A DNA stretch of 64,000 bases from Thraustochytrium sp. TN22 (lineage: Eukaryota > Sar > Bigyra > Thraustochytrida > Thraustochytriidae): positions 50,875 to 114,874 of the forward strand of contig JABLUY010000052.1 of assembly GCA_013306675.1 (NCBI GenBank). The letters run 5' to 3'. This document shows, one piece after another, positions 19,363 through 29,088 of this stretch. Under the pieces are notes generated by a model that ran no database searches, was not told where the DNA came from, and was given only the letters and a program-made list of their open reading frames with translations. How positions within the stretch are numbered: position 1 is the first letter of the stretch; each line of letters begins with the position of its first letter. The position numbers and the translations under genes were made by a program.

Positions 19363-20076
19363 GCACTCAGGCTGGCGAAAAGCTGGCGATGTCTTGGATT
19401 TCGCGCCGCATGATGATGCTGCCGGCTTCAACGCGTGACTGACTGTGAGGAAGAGAATCCCTGCCGCGATAACGCGCGTGGAACACAAGGCTAGAGATAC
19501 CTTCCTGCGACGTGCAATGCGACGCCAAGCCTCCGCCGCGCCGCGGCCACAGCCCATGGCCGGCGGGAGCAACCCCTCGTACCCGCCGGGTCAAGTCAAA
19601 CTTAACGGCCACATGACTCTTGGCTCCCCCACTCAGCGGCCCCGCACAGAATGGCGCGCCGAGAATGGGAACAATTGGTTTCTATTCGAGTATGCCCACG
19701 CGTATGCCCACGCGCCCAAGGTAGCTCGCTCTCTCGCAGGGACATGTCTTGCATGGCGTCGTACTGGGCGGCAGAACCTCGTCCTGGCCGAAAGCGCTGA
19801 GCTTCCTCAAGTCTGCAGCATGTCTCCTGGGAGCTTTACTCGCAACCCGGCTAGTGGTTAGGCGCCCGACACACGCCTCGAACGAATTCGGGGACCTTTA
19901 CTCACAAACAAGGGACAAGGCACGCGTCTTGTGTGTGTGTTTGTTTTGTTTTGTTTTTTGAAAACGCTCTCGCACGTGGGCCCGGCCGCGTTCGTTGCAA
20001 CCTATCCACCGCCCCCGCGCGCCCCGCGGCGCACTTCACTGCCAGTGCTCATCAACATGTCTTGCATCATCCTCAA

Positions 20077-23000
20077 TCACTCGTCATCTTCCGGCGCCTC
20101 CTGCGTCTTCGATGCGTCGTCGCGCTTCGCCTGCATGCGGGCCTTGTAGCGGTCAGCAGGAGTCGGGAGGTCCTTGACGAACTTGTTCATGGAGGCGAGA
20201 ATGTCGGCGTCCATGAGCGGGACAAGCGCGCGGCGCAGACTGTTGAAGAGACCCGGGCAGGTGGCCTCCTCGCGCGCGAGCATGCGCTTGATGCGTTGGC
20301 GCTCCTGCGGCGCCTCGAAGCAGGCCGGGCAGTTCTCGTTAATAACGGGCAGCTTGACCGCGTACGAAAAGGCCTTGGTCTCCTGCTCGCGCACGTAGGC
20401 AAGCGGGCGGATGACGCGCAAGTCGCCCTTCTTCTCCATGTAGTTGGCCATCATGGAGCGCGCATGACCGTTGTGGAAGAGACCCATCATGAGCGACTCG
20501 GCCATGTCGTCCAGGTGCTGGGCCAGCACGAGCTTGTTGTATCCATTGTCGCGTGCGCACGTGTACAGCGAGCCGCGCTTCATGCGCGCACAAAAGCTGC
20601 AAATGGACGTGCCACTGAGCGAGCCGGACTTGGCCAGGTCGAAAATGGGCTCCTTGCGGTAAAAGTATTTGACGCCGAGCGACTCCATGTACGGGATGAG
20701 CGGGCTCGGGTCGAAGGCCTCGGTCATGGGGTCAATCGTGCAGGCCGCCAGCTCGAAGCGGATCGGCAGCTTCGCCTTGAGGTGCAGGAGCACGTGCAGC
20801 AGCGCCAGCGAGTCCTTGCCGCCCGACAAGCCGAGGAGCAGGCGATCGCCCGCCTCGATCATGTTCCACTGCGTCACGGCCTTGCCCACATGCTTCAAAA
20901 TCCCCTTGGGGATTTTGGGCCGCAGCACCTTGGGCAGCTGGATGCCCGCCGCGGCGGCCGCAGCCTCGGGGCCGGCCGACCCGCCGCCGCCGCCGCCGCC
21001 GGCCGCGGCAGCGGCTGCGGCGGCCGCGGCGCCCTGCAGAGCCTGCGCGCCGTCCTCGCCGCGGCTCATCTCCGCCGTGCGCAACGGGTACTTGTCAACC
21101 TTGCGAATCCGAAAGCACGAGTTGTCCTCGCACACCACGTCTGCCGGGGCCGCCTTCTTGGCGCGCTTGGCCGGCTCATGCGCCAGCTCTGCGTCCTCCT
21201 CGTCGCCGCCCGCCGCAGAGGTTGATGCTGTGGACGCGGACGCCGTCTCCGACGAACGCTTTCGGCCGGGATCAGCTGCCACGGGCGCCTGCCGCGGCAG
21301 GCCCTCGCGCAGGTGCGCCCAGTACTTGAGCGGGTCGATGGGGCCCTGGCCGACCACCGTTGTGCCGGCGGTGGGCGCAGAAGCCGACGCCGCACCAAGA
21401 GCGGCGCCAGAAGAGGCATCGCCCGCAGCGCCCCCGCGCAGCGCAGCGTGCGCCTCCGAGGGCATCACGAACCAGCGTAGCGGCGCCACCTCCGGCGTGA
21501 AGAGCTGCGTTTGGTCGCCCAGTGTCTCGCGCTCGGCGTCCCTGGCGCCGTCCAGGAGCTGCGCCACGCCGGCCGCCAGCACCTCGGCAAGCGGCCTGTC
21601 CACGACCGGGAGTGGCGCACGGGCCGCCTCGGCCTCCTCCTCGTCCTCGGGCGTAGCGCCGCCCAGGAGTCCGGCATCCTCCAGCCAAAGCCGGCCCGGG
21701 AACTTGGTGAAGCGCGTGCGGTGCTTCCACTCGCCCGTGCGCGTGTTGAACCGGTACAGAGGCAGCAGGCGCCAGGCGTGCTCGGCCACGGCACACACGG
21801 CATCCAGCACGTAGTCGACTTCCTCCTCGCTGCTAAAGTAGGCCAGGCTCAGGCGACTAAAGCCAGGCCGCATGTACTCGGAGTGCTTCGGATTGCGCAG
21901 CAGCTCGGCCTCGATGGCCTCCACCGAGGCCTGCGACATGCCCAACAGCCGCTGCGCATAGGGGCCTGCGCACATGCAGCCACCGCGCGTCTGAACGCCA
22001 AAGACATCGTTCAGAACGGCTGAGATGAAATTGTAATGCAGGAAGCGCTCGCCGTGCCGCACGAGGAAGGACACGATGGGAAGCCGCGGCGCGGCCGTTG
22101 CCGCGGCGTCGCCGGCCGGCCAAGCCGGGCCCAGGAGCGCCAGCTTCGGGTTCGAGCCCAGCTTGGCCGCGACACGGGCGGCCCAGGCGCGGTCGCGCGC
22201 CTCGATGGTGTCGCAACCGACCGACTGCTTGAGCTGGAAGGCGAGGCCCGCGCGGATGGCGCCCACCACGTCGGGCGTGCCGCCCTCTTCGCGCTCCACG
22301 CGGTTCGACAGGTACCGATGGCCGTCCTCGCGCACGAAGTACACCGTGCCTCCGCCCACGCTGCCAGAGCCCGGCACGGCGTTCCCGAAGAGCCGCTTCT
22401 TGGCGATGAGGACGCCAGGCGTGTTGACACCTCCTACGAACTTGTGCGGCGACAGAAAGACCGCGTCCTTGTACGCCAGCGTGCGGTCCGGGTCCTCCCC
22501 CGGAAGAACCGGATTCATGTCCACGCGCACATACGGGCCGGCCGCGGCATAGTCCCAGCACGCCAGCGCGCCATGGCGGTGGAGCAGCGCCGAGATGCGG
22601 TCCACATCCTCCAGCACGCCCGTAACGTTGGACCCGGCAGAAAACGCGCCCACGACAAGCGGCCGCGATGCGTACTCCTGCAGCAGGCGCGTCAGGGCCG
22701 CCTGGTCGATGCCCAGGCCGTCCTCGCGTTCAGGCACCGAGACCACCTCGGCGGTCGACTCGCGCCACGGCAGCAGGTTGCTGTGGTGCTCGAAGGGCCC
22801 GACCAGGACCACGGGCCGCGGGCGCGCCGCCTGCTCCGGCCCCAGCGGCACGTCTAGGCCTAGAACGCTCACCAGCTTGTTGATTGCGCCCGTGGCGCCC
22901 GAGCCCGCAAAGAGCACCACATCGGTGCGGGTGTTGCCGTTCACGGCCTGCTGCACAATTTGGCGCGCCTCGGCGCGGAAGCAAGTGCTCTGCAGGCCTG

Positions 23001-23280
23001 TCGCCGACGTGGACGTGTGCGTGTTTGCATACAGCGGGTACACCTTGTTACGCACGTAGTCCTCCAGCGGCGCGAAGGCGCGCCCGCTCGCCGTCCAGTC
23101 CGCGTACACCAGCGGCTTCTCGCCGAAGGGCGTCTGCACGGCGGCGCGGGCGCCCACCACGCCGCGCCGCACGCGCTCCAGCGCCTCCTCGCCGCTCACG
23201 CCCGCGCTGCGCGCCGCGCGCGGCGGCTCCTGCGCGTCCGCCACGAACTCGCGAAAGCCCTCCTCGTCCTCGCCCTCCAT
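20077..23280 (-). CDS. Fusion: class V aminotransferase (desulfurase-like) + TtcA-type tRNA thiolase (paralogue 3)
   Basis: 1067 aa from MEGEDEEGF at 23280; the frame is open to 23526, so a longer N-terminus is possible. Residues ~45-520 form the class V domain homologous to the two neighbouring genes, with PLP lysine about Lys280 (SPHKFVGGVNTPG) and cysteines about 435/437 (RGGCMCAGPY). There is no MGCTQS anchor. After a linker and an Ala/Gly-rich run, residues ~775-1040 form a PP-loop ATPase of TtcA type: WNMIEAGDRLLLGLSGGKDS (Lys about 822), ICSFCARMKRG (Cys894/897), LAQHLDDMAESLMMG and NCPACFEAPQERQRI (Cys984/987). TtcA uses ATP and an Fe-S cluster to thiolate cytidine 32 of tRNA, receiving sulfur from a cysteine desulfurase. 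Here donor and acceptor appear to be in one chain. The catalytic roles are inferred from motifs. Confidence 0.92.
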   Translation of the reverse strand: MEGEDEEGFREFVADAQEPPRAARSAGVSGEEALERVRRGVVGARAAVQTPFGEKPLVYADWTASGRAFAPLEDYVRNKVYPLYANTHTSTSATGLQSTCFRAEARQIVQQAVNGNTRTDVVLFAGSGATGAINKLVSVLGLDVPLGPEQAARPRPVVLVGPFEHHSNLLPWRESTAEVVSVPEREDGLGIDQAALTRLLQEYASRPLVVGAFSAGSNVTGVLEDVDRISALLHRHGALACWDYAAAGPYVRVDMNPVLPGEDPDRTLAYKDAVFLSPHKFVGGVNTPGVLIAKKRLFGNAVPGSGSVGGGTVYFVREDGHRYLSNRVEREEGGTPDVVGAIRAGLAFQLKQSVGCDTIEARDRAWAARVAAKLGSNPKLALLGPAWPAGDAAATAAPRLPIVSFLVRHGERFLHYNFISAVLNDVFGVQTRGGCMCAGPYAQRLLGMSQASVEAIEAELLRNPKHSEYMRPGFSRLSLAYFSSEEEVDYVLDAVCAVAEHAWRLLPLYRFNTRTGEWKHRTRFTKFPGRLWLEDAGLLGGATPEDEEEAEAARAPLPVVDRPLAEVLAAGVAQLLDGARDAERETLGDQTQLFTPEVAPLRWFVMPSEAHAALRGGAAGDASSGAALGAASASAPTAGTTVVGQGPIDPLKYWAHLREGLPRQAPVAADPGRKRSSETASASTASTSAAGGDEEDAELAHEPAKRAKKAAPADVVCEDNSCFRIRKVDKYPLRTAEMSRGEDGAQALQGAAAAAAAAAAGGGGGGGSAGPEAAAAAAGIQLPKVLRPKIPKGILKHVGKAVTQWNMIEAGDRLLLGLSGGKDSLALLHVLLHLKAKLPIRFELAACTIDPMTEAFDPSPLIPYMESLGVKYFYRKEPIFDLAKSGSLSGTSICSFCARMKRGSLYTCARDNGYNKLVLAQHLDDMAESLMMGLFHNGHARSMMANYMEKKGDLRVIRPLAYVREQETKAFSYAVKLPVINENCPACFEAPQERQRIKRMLAREEATCPGLFNSLRRALVPLMDADILASMNKFVKDLPTPADRYKARMQAKRDDASKTQEAPEDDE

Positions 23281-24068
23281 GCTGCCTCGCGACCCGCCGC
23301 ACGGCAGCGCAGCAGAGCAGAGCAGAGCAGAGAAGAGCAGAGCAGAGCCGCGGCGCCAGGCCTCTCCGCGCGGCCGCACTCGAGCCTCGCTGCCGCCGCG
23401 CCGCCGCGCGCCGCCACGAGAGCAGAGGTTCTGCGCGCCGCCCGCGCCGGCGCCGACGGCGTGGACCACCGACCGAGGGCAGGCACTGCGCAACGCATTT
23501 TCACACTCCGAGTCCGAGTCGTGCACGCTCTGCTGCGTTCGTTACGTCGAAACGAGCCCTCGCTCGTTTTGCAACGCCACCGTGACGGCGGCGCTGCCAG
23601 TGCGATCATCAGTCGGCCGCCGCGGCGCGCCTCGGTCGTCGCACAAGCCTGATGACTGTCATTCTAGTAAGCGCGTGCAGTGCAGTGCAGTGCAGAGGTC
23701 CTTCGTGCTTTCGGAGTCAGTGACGGCCCGGAAGAGTTCCTGGCTGGCTTGTCGTACATCCAGCTGCCAATCTGCTCCGGGGCTGCTCATGGGACTCGGG
23801 CATGAGGTTCGCCTTGGGAGCAAAGAAGAATCAAGTCAAGTCAGTCAGAGCAAGCTCCTGTAAGCGGGGCTTGCTCGAGCTAGCTAGAGCTAGCTAGCTA
23901 GCTAGAGCTGGTTGCCAACTCTCTCTCTCAGGCGGCTGATTTCTCGTGCTTCTTCCTTGCGCCAGCTCCCGAAGCTCTCACTCTCGCTCTTGTCCTCGCT
24001 CTCGCTCGCGCTCGCGCTCAACGCAAAGCCGAGACCAACCCGGTCAGCGCTGGCAGCGGAGCGGCAGG
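23281..24068. promoter_or_regulatory. Divergent intergenic region, fusion gene / M50 protease
   Basis: 788 bp between two start codons on opposite strands, so both promoters should lie here. Contains a CTAG microsatellite (23874-23911), short AGAGC repeats near 23310-23345 and a CAGTG run at ~23680-23695. No gene recognised. Confidence 0.55.
23874..23911. repeat. CTAG/AGCT microsatellite
   Basis: Tandem AGCT/CTAG units in the divergent promoter region upstream of the M50 protease gene. Confidence 0.85.
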
Positions 24069-24449
24069 ATGCTCGCGGCACAGGCGCGGAGGCTCGGGGC
24101 GGCGGTGCCGGCGGCGCCCGGCAGCGCCGCGCGGAGGCTGCGGCGGCTGGCCCAGGCGCAGGTCGGCGGCGTCGGCGGCGCCGCGCGATGGCAGCACGAG
24201 CTGCAGCAGCACGAGCTGCTGCTGCTGCGGCGCGGCGCCTGGTCGCCGGCGGCGGCGCTGTCTACCCTTGCCGGCGCGCCGCGCAGCCGCAAGGCGCCGG
24301 CCGCGCCCCTCGCGCCGGCCGCCGTGCCGGGGCTATGGACCAGGCCGCCGGCGGTCGGCGTGCTGGCGCAGGCGCTCCTGAGCAGCTTGCCGCCGCCTCG
24401 GCGACCTGAGGACGAGGAGGAACGTCTGCGGCGGCTCCTGCAGCAGGAG

Positions 24450-24491
<42 letters not shown>

Positions 24492-25406
24492 GAGCCGCAG
24501 AACCGCGGCGGTATGCTAAGCCGCGGCGCTGGCGCCGCGGCGACGGCCTTTGTTATCATGGGCGGCAAGCTCAAGTGGGTGCTGGGCGCGCTCAAGTTCA
24601 CCAAGGTAATGCCGGCGCTGTCGATGCTGGCATCCACGGGCGCGTACGCGTTCTTCTACGGGTGGCCGTTCGCCGTGGGCATGGTGGGGCTCATCGGCGT
24701 GCACGAGTATGGCCACCTCATGGTGATGCGCCAGCTCGGCATCCCGGCCGGGCCGGCCGTCTTCGTGCCCTTCATGGGCGCCTTCATTGAGATGAAGGAC
24801 CGGCCCAAGAACGTGCACGAGGAGGCGCTCGTGGCCTTTGGTGGGCCCGTCGTGGGCGGTGCCGCCGCCGTCGGCCTTAGCTTCGCTGGCGTCGCCATGG
24901 ACTCGCAGATGCTTATCGCGCTCGCGGACTTTGGCATCATGATCAACCTCTTCAATTTGCTGCCCATTGGTCAGCTCGACGGCGGCCGCATCGGAGGCGC
25001 CATCTCGCCCTGGTTCCTCGTCGCCGGCCTCGCCGGCGGCGGCGCGCTCCTTTACAACGGCACCATGGGCAACCCGCTCTTCTACCTCATCATGCTCTCG
25101 GGCGCCTTCTCCACGTACGACCGCTTTTTTGGTACCGGCACTCACCCGACCTACCACATGATCCCGGCAAGCCAGAAGTTTACGCTCTCCGGCGCCTACG
25201 TGGCGCTCATCGCCGCGCTCCTGCTCGCCATGGCCTGGAATGCCAAGCATCGCAAGTCGCTGCGCCAGCTGCGTGCCGAGGACCCGACGCGTGGCGCGGA
25301 CTCGGAAATTGGGCGCCGCTTCGAGGGCTTTGCCGAGGAATGGGCCGACGACGAGGCGGACCCGTCCGACGCCGAGCAGGCCTTCATCGAGCGCCACTTC
25401 CGATAA
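24069..25406 (+). CDS. Site-2-type intramembrane metalloprotease (peptidase M50 family)
   Basis: 445 aa from MLAAQARRLGAAV at 24069. The first ~35 residues are rich in Arg/Ala without acids, like a mitochondrial (or plastid) presequence. A Gln run encoded by CAG repeats (nt 24452-24492) separates this from the membrane domain. The zinc site is visible: GVHEYGHLMVM (His212-Glu213-x-x-His216) and the second metal-ligand motif NLLPIGQLDGGR (Asp304), both inside hydrophobic segments. S2P-family proteases cut transmembrane substrates within the bilayer. The C-terminal ~80 residues contain more hydrophobic helices and an acidic tail. The domain is compact, without a PDZ insert, so it is closer to the bacterial/plastid SpoIVFB-like members than to animal S2P. 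Organelle targeting is inference. Confidence 0.88.
24452..24492 (+). repeat. CAG (poly-Gln) microsatellite inside coding sequence
   Basis: An almost pure CAG run of about a dozen codons that encodes Gln between the presequence and the membrane domain of the M50 protease. Likely length-polymorphic. Confidence 0.9.
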
Positions 25407-25514
25407 GTGCAAGGCCTAAGTTAATTTGGCTGGCGATTTTATAGGAACCAGTCCGAGGTGATCTCGTTTCGCGTTCTGATCATTGTGGATGTCAATGGGG
25501 TGAATGGATGGACT

Positions 25515-25541
25515 TCTTGCTTTCTTTCTTTCTTTCTTTCT
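25515..25541. repeat. CTTT microsatellite
   Basis: About six TTTC/CTTT units between the convergent M50 and FHA genes. Confidence 0.9.
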
Positions 25542-25661
25542 CGCCTCGGCGACGCCCCGAGAGAGCGCCACCAGGTGGCGTGGCGAGCTGTCAAGTCCAG
25601 TTTACTTTTGCCTTTTGCTGTTGTCATTGCCATTGCCATTGCCTTTGCCCTGTATTTGCTT

Positions 25662-27146
25662 TTACAGTGTCTGCTCAATCTTGAGTGAAAAGGCGCCCAC
25701 CGTGAGGCGGTCGCGGAGACGCAGGCCTGCCGCCTCAACGCGCGTCCCGTTCAGAAAAGTACCCTGCGTCGACCCGAGGTCATGGACGATAATCGTGTCG
25801 TCCTCACCGAGCTGCAGGACGCAATGGAAGCGGGACACCTCGGGCCGCGCCAGCACAATGTCACAGGTTGCGTCACGACCCACGAGCAGACGCCCATGCC
25901 GGAGCAATTCCGCACGGCTCTGCGCTGGATCGGCGCCAGCCTCCACGCGCAGCGTCCTGTCGCCAAAAATAACCTCTGCTCTACGCCTCGTACCGCCACG
26001 CGCCGAGTCGCAGAGGCACGCGAAGCCCTCGCTCTCGCGAAATGCAGGCACCACCTCGTGCTGCAGATGGTCCCGAACAACCTGAGCCGCCTGCTCCACG
26101 ACTTGTCTGCACTCATCTTCGTCAATTAGGGCCTGCCAAAGCTCGGCGTGGTCGCGAAAGATCGGCAGCAAGAGGCCACCCTGGTCTGCCTGAACGCAAC
26201 GCTCCGCCAGCGCGTCCACCTCTGAGTCCTCGTCCGGGCCTGCTGCGAGCGCCCCCTGGAAACGCAAATGCGCATCGAGGTCCGCAGCCGCGCCGCTCGC
26301 GTCCGCGAAGCGTGCCAAGGCCTCTGCGAGGTCCTGCCTAGCGAGCATCGCGTCAAGGGAATCCGCGTCCGCAAGGGCTGCCTCGCGCGCGCGCTGGAGC
26401 TGCGCGAGGGCGGCGTCCACGCCGCGCGCTCCGCTCATGGCTGCAGCATGCAGCCACTCCTTGAGCGCTGTGCCGTGCGGCGCCACGAGACGCCACGAGC
26501 GGGCCGCCGAGTTCACGCGCCACGCGTACACGCCGTGCTCTGCGACAGCGTCCGAGTCCAGCACGACCGTGGCGTCACGCAGCGGCATCGCTTCTTGCGG
26601 CGCTGCACTCGAATCCTCGCCCAGGCGGTGCAGCCTGCCTTGTGCTACCACAAAGGTCGCGACGCGCGCGTTGCCGGCATCGGCGCCATAGCCGCTGCTG
26701 TATCGTAGTCGGCCTTGCAGCAGTACTTGGTTGCCAGCGAGCGGGCTCAGCGCCAGGACGTTGCCAGGCGAGGCCCGGCAGGCGTCCAAGCGGCCAGCCT
26801 CTTGCTCCCAGTCGTGTAGCTCGGCCTCCACCGCGTAGCAGGCCTCCTCGTCGGGCCTCGGCGCCTGAAGTGCCTCCAGGAGCGCCTTGATGCCCTCCGG
26901 CTTGCCCTGGACCGCAACAACCGACCCGCTCCGGAGCTGCAGCAGGGCGCGCCCGTCGGATGCGCGCCACGCGGCCGCCACCGCGTGGCGGCCCTGCGCG
27001 AGCCAGCCAGCGAGTTCCGCACGCCGCAACAAGGTCACCGTGCAGGAACCGCCGGGCTTGCTCGCCTCTAGCGTCGCTGGCACCCACGCCCGCTCGCGCC
27101 GCGCGTCAAGGCGCCACGACAGCACGCGGCACGCCACGGCTGCCAT
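25662..27146 (-). CDS. FHA-domain protein of unknown function
   Basis: 494 aa if started at MAAVACRVLSW (27146). Upstream in-frame sequence is a 30-bp tandem duplication and looks untranslated. The last ~85 residues are a forkhead-associated domain with its usual landmarks: LLVGRDATCDIVL (GR), VSRFHCVLQ (SxxH), HDLGSTQGTFLNG (the NG turn). FHA domains bind phosphothreonine, so the protein probably docks on a phosphorylated partner. The ~400 residues before it are acidic, Ala/Leu-rich and mostly helical in character (e.g. EALARFADASGAAADLDAHL). I do not recognise a catalytic domain there. No signal peptide or TM segment. Confidence 0.82.
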   Translation of the reverse strand: MAAVACRVLSWRLDARRERAWVPATLEASKPGGSCTVTLLRRAELAGWLAQGRHAVAAAWRASDGRALLQLRSGSVVAVQGKPEGIKALLEALQAPRPDEEACYAVEAELHDWEQEAGRLDACRASPGNVLALSPLAGNQVLLQGRLRYSSGYGADAGNARVATFVVAQGRLHRLGEDSSAAPQEAMPLRDATVVLDSDAVAEHGVYAWRVNSAARSWRLVAPHGTALKEWLHAAAMSGARGVDAALAQLQRAREAALADADSLDAMLARQDLAEALARFADASGAAADLDAHLRFQGALAAGPDEDSEVDALAERCVQADQGGLLLPIFRDHAELWQALIDEDECRQVVEQAAQVVRDHLQHEVVPAFRESEGFACLCDSARGGTRRRAEVIFGDRTLRVEAGADPAQSRAELLRHGRLLVGRDATCDIVLARPEVSRFHCVLQLGEDDTIIVHDLGSTQGTFLNGTRVEAAGLRLRDRLTVGAFSLKIEQTL

Positions 27147-27152
27147 GATCCC

Positions 27153-27212
27153 CTCCGTCGTCGCCCAGCACGCGCGTCGCTCCTCCGTCGTCGCCCAACA
27201 CGCGCGTCGAAC
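27153..27212. repeat. 30-bp tandem duplication upstream of the FHA gene
   Basis: Two units with one mismatch, containing CTCCGTCGTCGCCCA and CACGCGCGTCG, in the presumed 5' UTR/promoter of the FHA gene. Confidence 0.85.
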
Positions 27213-27653
27213 CTCTACCCGGGTCTGATTCTTTGCTTGGTTGCTTGGTTGCTCGCTTAGACGGTCGCTCGCTCTGTAGGTGCTCGCGCCTGGTGCCAGC
27301 AACGGACACTGCGCAACGCAAGAATTTCCCTCCCTTCGCAGCCTGATCTCCGAGTCAGGCTGATGAAAAAGGAGATATGCCAACAGCGCCTTGCAACTTG
27401 CCGACAGCGCATTGCAACTCGCGCAGGGTGGTGGGCCCCCTTGAAGAGATCAAGAAGAGAGACTTGCACATCAAGATGGCTGCCGGCAAAAATCTTTCAC
27501 TGTGCTTTGCGCGCGAGGAAGAGAGATCCCGCTCGACGCCCGCCCGCGGCTGCGTCCATGTGGTCCAACAAGAAACCTCTCAGAAGGAACGAACTTGAAA
27601 TAAGAAAAAAAAAAACGCGTGGACCAAGAACAAAGCCGGTGGGGCGGGCGGCC

Positions 27654-29088
27654 TCATAGGGGAGCCACGTTGACAGCCGGGATGAGGCCCTCTTTGCCTG
27701 TGGCCGGGTTCCGCGCCCACCACCACTCGCCCTCTGTCCGGAGGCCGAGCAGCTCGGTGCCCTCTCGAACTGTGAGCTCATCCTCGTACTCGGCCCGGAA
27801 CTCGTACATGACAGTGAGCCTCTGCGGCTGGCTGAGCGTGTTCACCGGCACAGCGGAAGCCGACAGGCGCTGCGAGCGTGTCTGAGCCCGGCTCGGGAAG
27901 GCTGCGGCAGCAACGGCGGCGCCAGCGCCTGCGCCTGCGGCACCGCCGCCGGCCACGGAAGAGAAGAGTGGGTTCTGCGAGATCTTCTGTGACGGGGTCA
28001 CCTTGGCGGCGTCCACGGGGTCGCGCGCCTTGTTCTTGAGAAGTACCTCGCGCCAGTTGCCACTGGCACCACTGCGGCGGCGACGCACGATGATGTAGGT
28101 CACACCGACTGACGCGCAGACAATACCAGCAGCGATGCCGCCGACGATCCCAAAGATGGTGCCAGCGGGGACCGTCTTCTCCTCGGCGATGGCCTCCCAG
28201 TCCACAGCCTCAACCACCATGCCGCCCGTGCAGTTAGTGAAAAAGGGCTCGCAGTCCACCACACTGCAGTCCTCACATTCATGGGACAACGTGCGGCCCG
28301 TAGGGCACGTGCAGTTGTCCAGCATGCAGCCGGCCCACTTGCCGAAGCACCACGAACAGGCGTACGAGGTGGGCTGGTCAGGCAGCGCCGAGGGCCGCTC
28401 CACGCCGGCACGCACCCAGCACTTGCGCACGCAGTCCACCACATCAACCACCTCCATGTACACGTCGACCGCGCAGTCCAGGGCGCACGCCTGCATGCCC
28501 AAGTCAAAGTCGCCGGCCTTCATGCTGGCCCACATCGCCCAGTCCTCATCCGTGCAAATATTGCCAAGCTCCGTCGGCGCGTAAGTAGGGCCGGGCGTTG
28601 TTGGCGCGCGCGTTGGGTACACGGTGGGAAAATTGGTCGGGTGAGCGGTGGGTTCTTTCGTCGGTAGCCTCGTTGGGTAGAGCGTTGGCTTGGGCGTAGG
28701 CTGGCCCGTTGGCCGATTCGTCGGATTCTTTGTCGGACTGCGCGTCGGCAATCTGGTTGGGTTCGGGGTGGGCTTCCTGGTGGTCGGGTACGGTGTGGGC
28801 GAATCGGTCTGCATATGCATTAGCCTTTTTAAACATGAAAGCGCTGCGACCCCAGCGGCCAAGACTTACCAGGCAGCACTCGTACTTCCACCCTAACCAG
28901 CAGCTAAACGTGAAGTAGGACTTGTACTCGCCCGACGGATACCATCCTGGGCCAAATGGAGGGCATGCATCGTCCTCGTCCCAAACGCAGCTAGACCACT
29001 TGCACTCCCCTCCAAACGCAGCCTGTGGCGCGAGCAACGCCACCATGGCCAGCACGGCCGTGGCCGCCAGCGAGGGCTTCGCCCTCAT
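27654..29088 (-). CDS. Type I membrane protein: PT-repeat ectodomain, TM, cytosolic SH3 domain (2 exons)
   Basis: Exons 29088-28870 and 28808-27654 with a 61-bp intron (28869-28809; donor GTAAGT, acceptor GCAG, phase 0), giving 457 aa. The frame of each exon is broken without this splice. The first exon encodes a signal peptide (AATAVLAMVALLAPQAAFG) and a Trp/Cys-rich segment (CKWSSCVW...CWLGWKYECC). The second exon starts with about a dozen PT repeats (PTRLPTRSPTKNPTN and variants), probably an O-glycosylated stalk. A Cys-rich domain follows, then one TM helix (TIFGIVGGIAAGIVCASVGVTYIIV), a basic stop-transfer and a C-terminal SH3 domain (YEFRAEYEDELTVREG, EWWWARNPATGKEGLIP). The plan suggests a surface receptor or adhesion protein that recruits proline-rich cytosolic partners. 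Confidence 0.87.

Larger units (their letters stand above)
17583..20076. other. Intergenic spacer between aminotransferase paralogues 2 and 3
   Basis: 2.5 kb without a recognisable gene. It holds a 45-bp minisatellite (18267-18368), CTAG-type microsatellites (18434-18470, 19331-19362) and several TGCCAGTG and CAACTTGAAG motifs. A short unrecognised gene or noncoding RNA cannot be ruled out. Confidence 0.6.

Noticed and set aside
19933-21225. 430-codon plus-strand frame opposite the thiolase domain
   Set aside because: Antisense shadow of the fusion gene; no family features.
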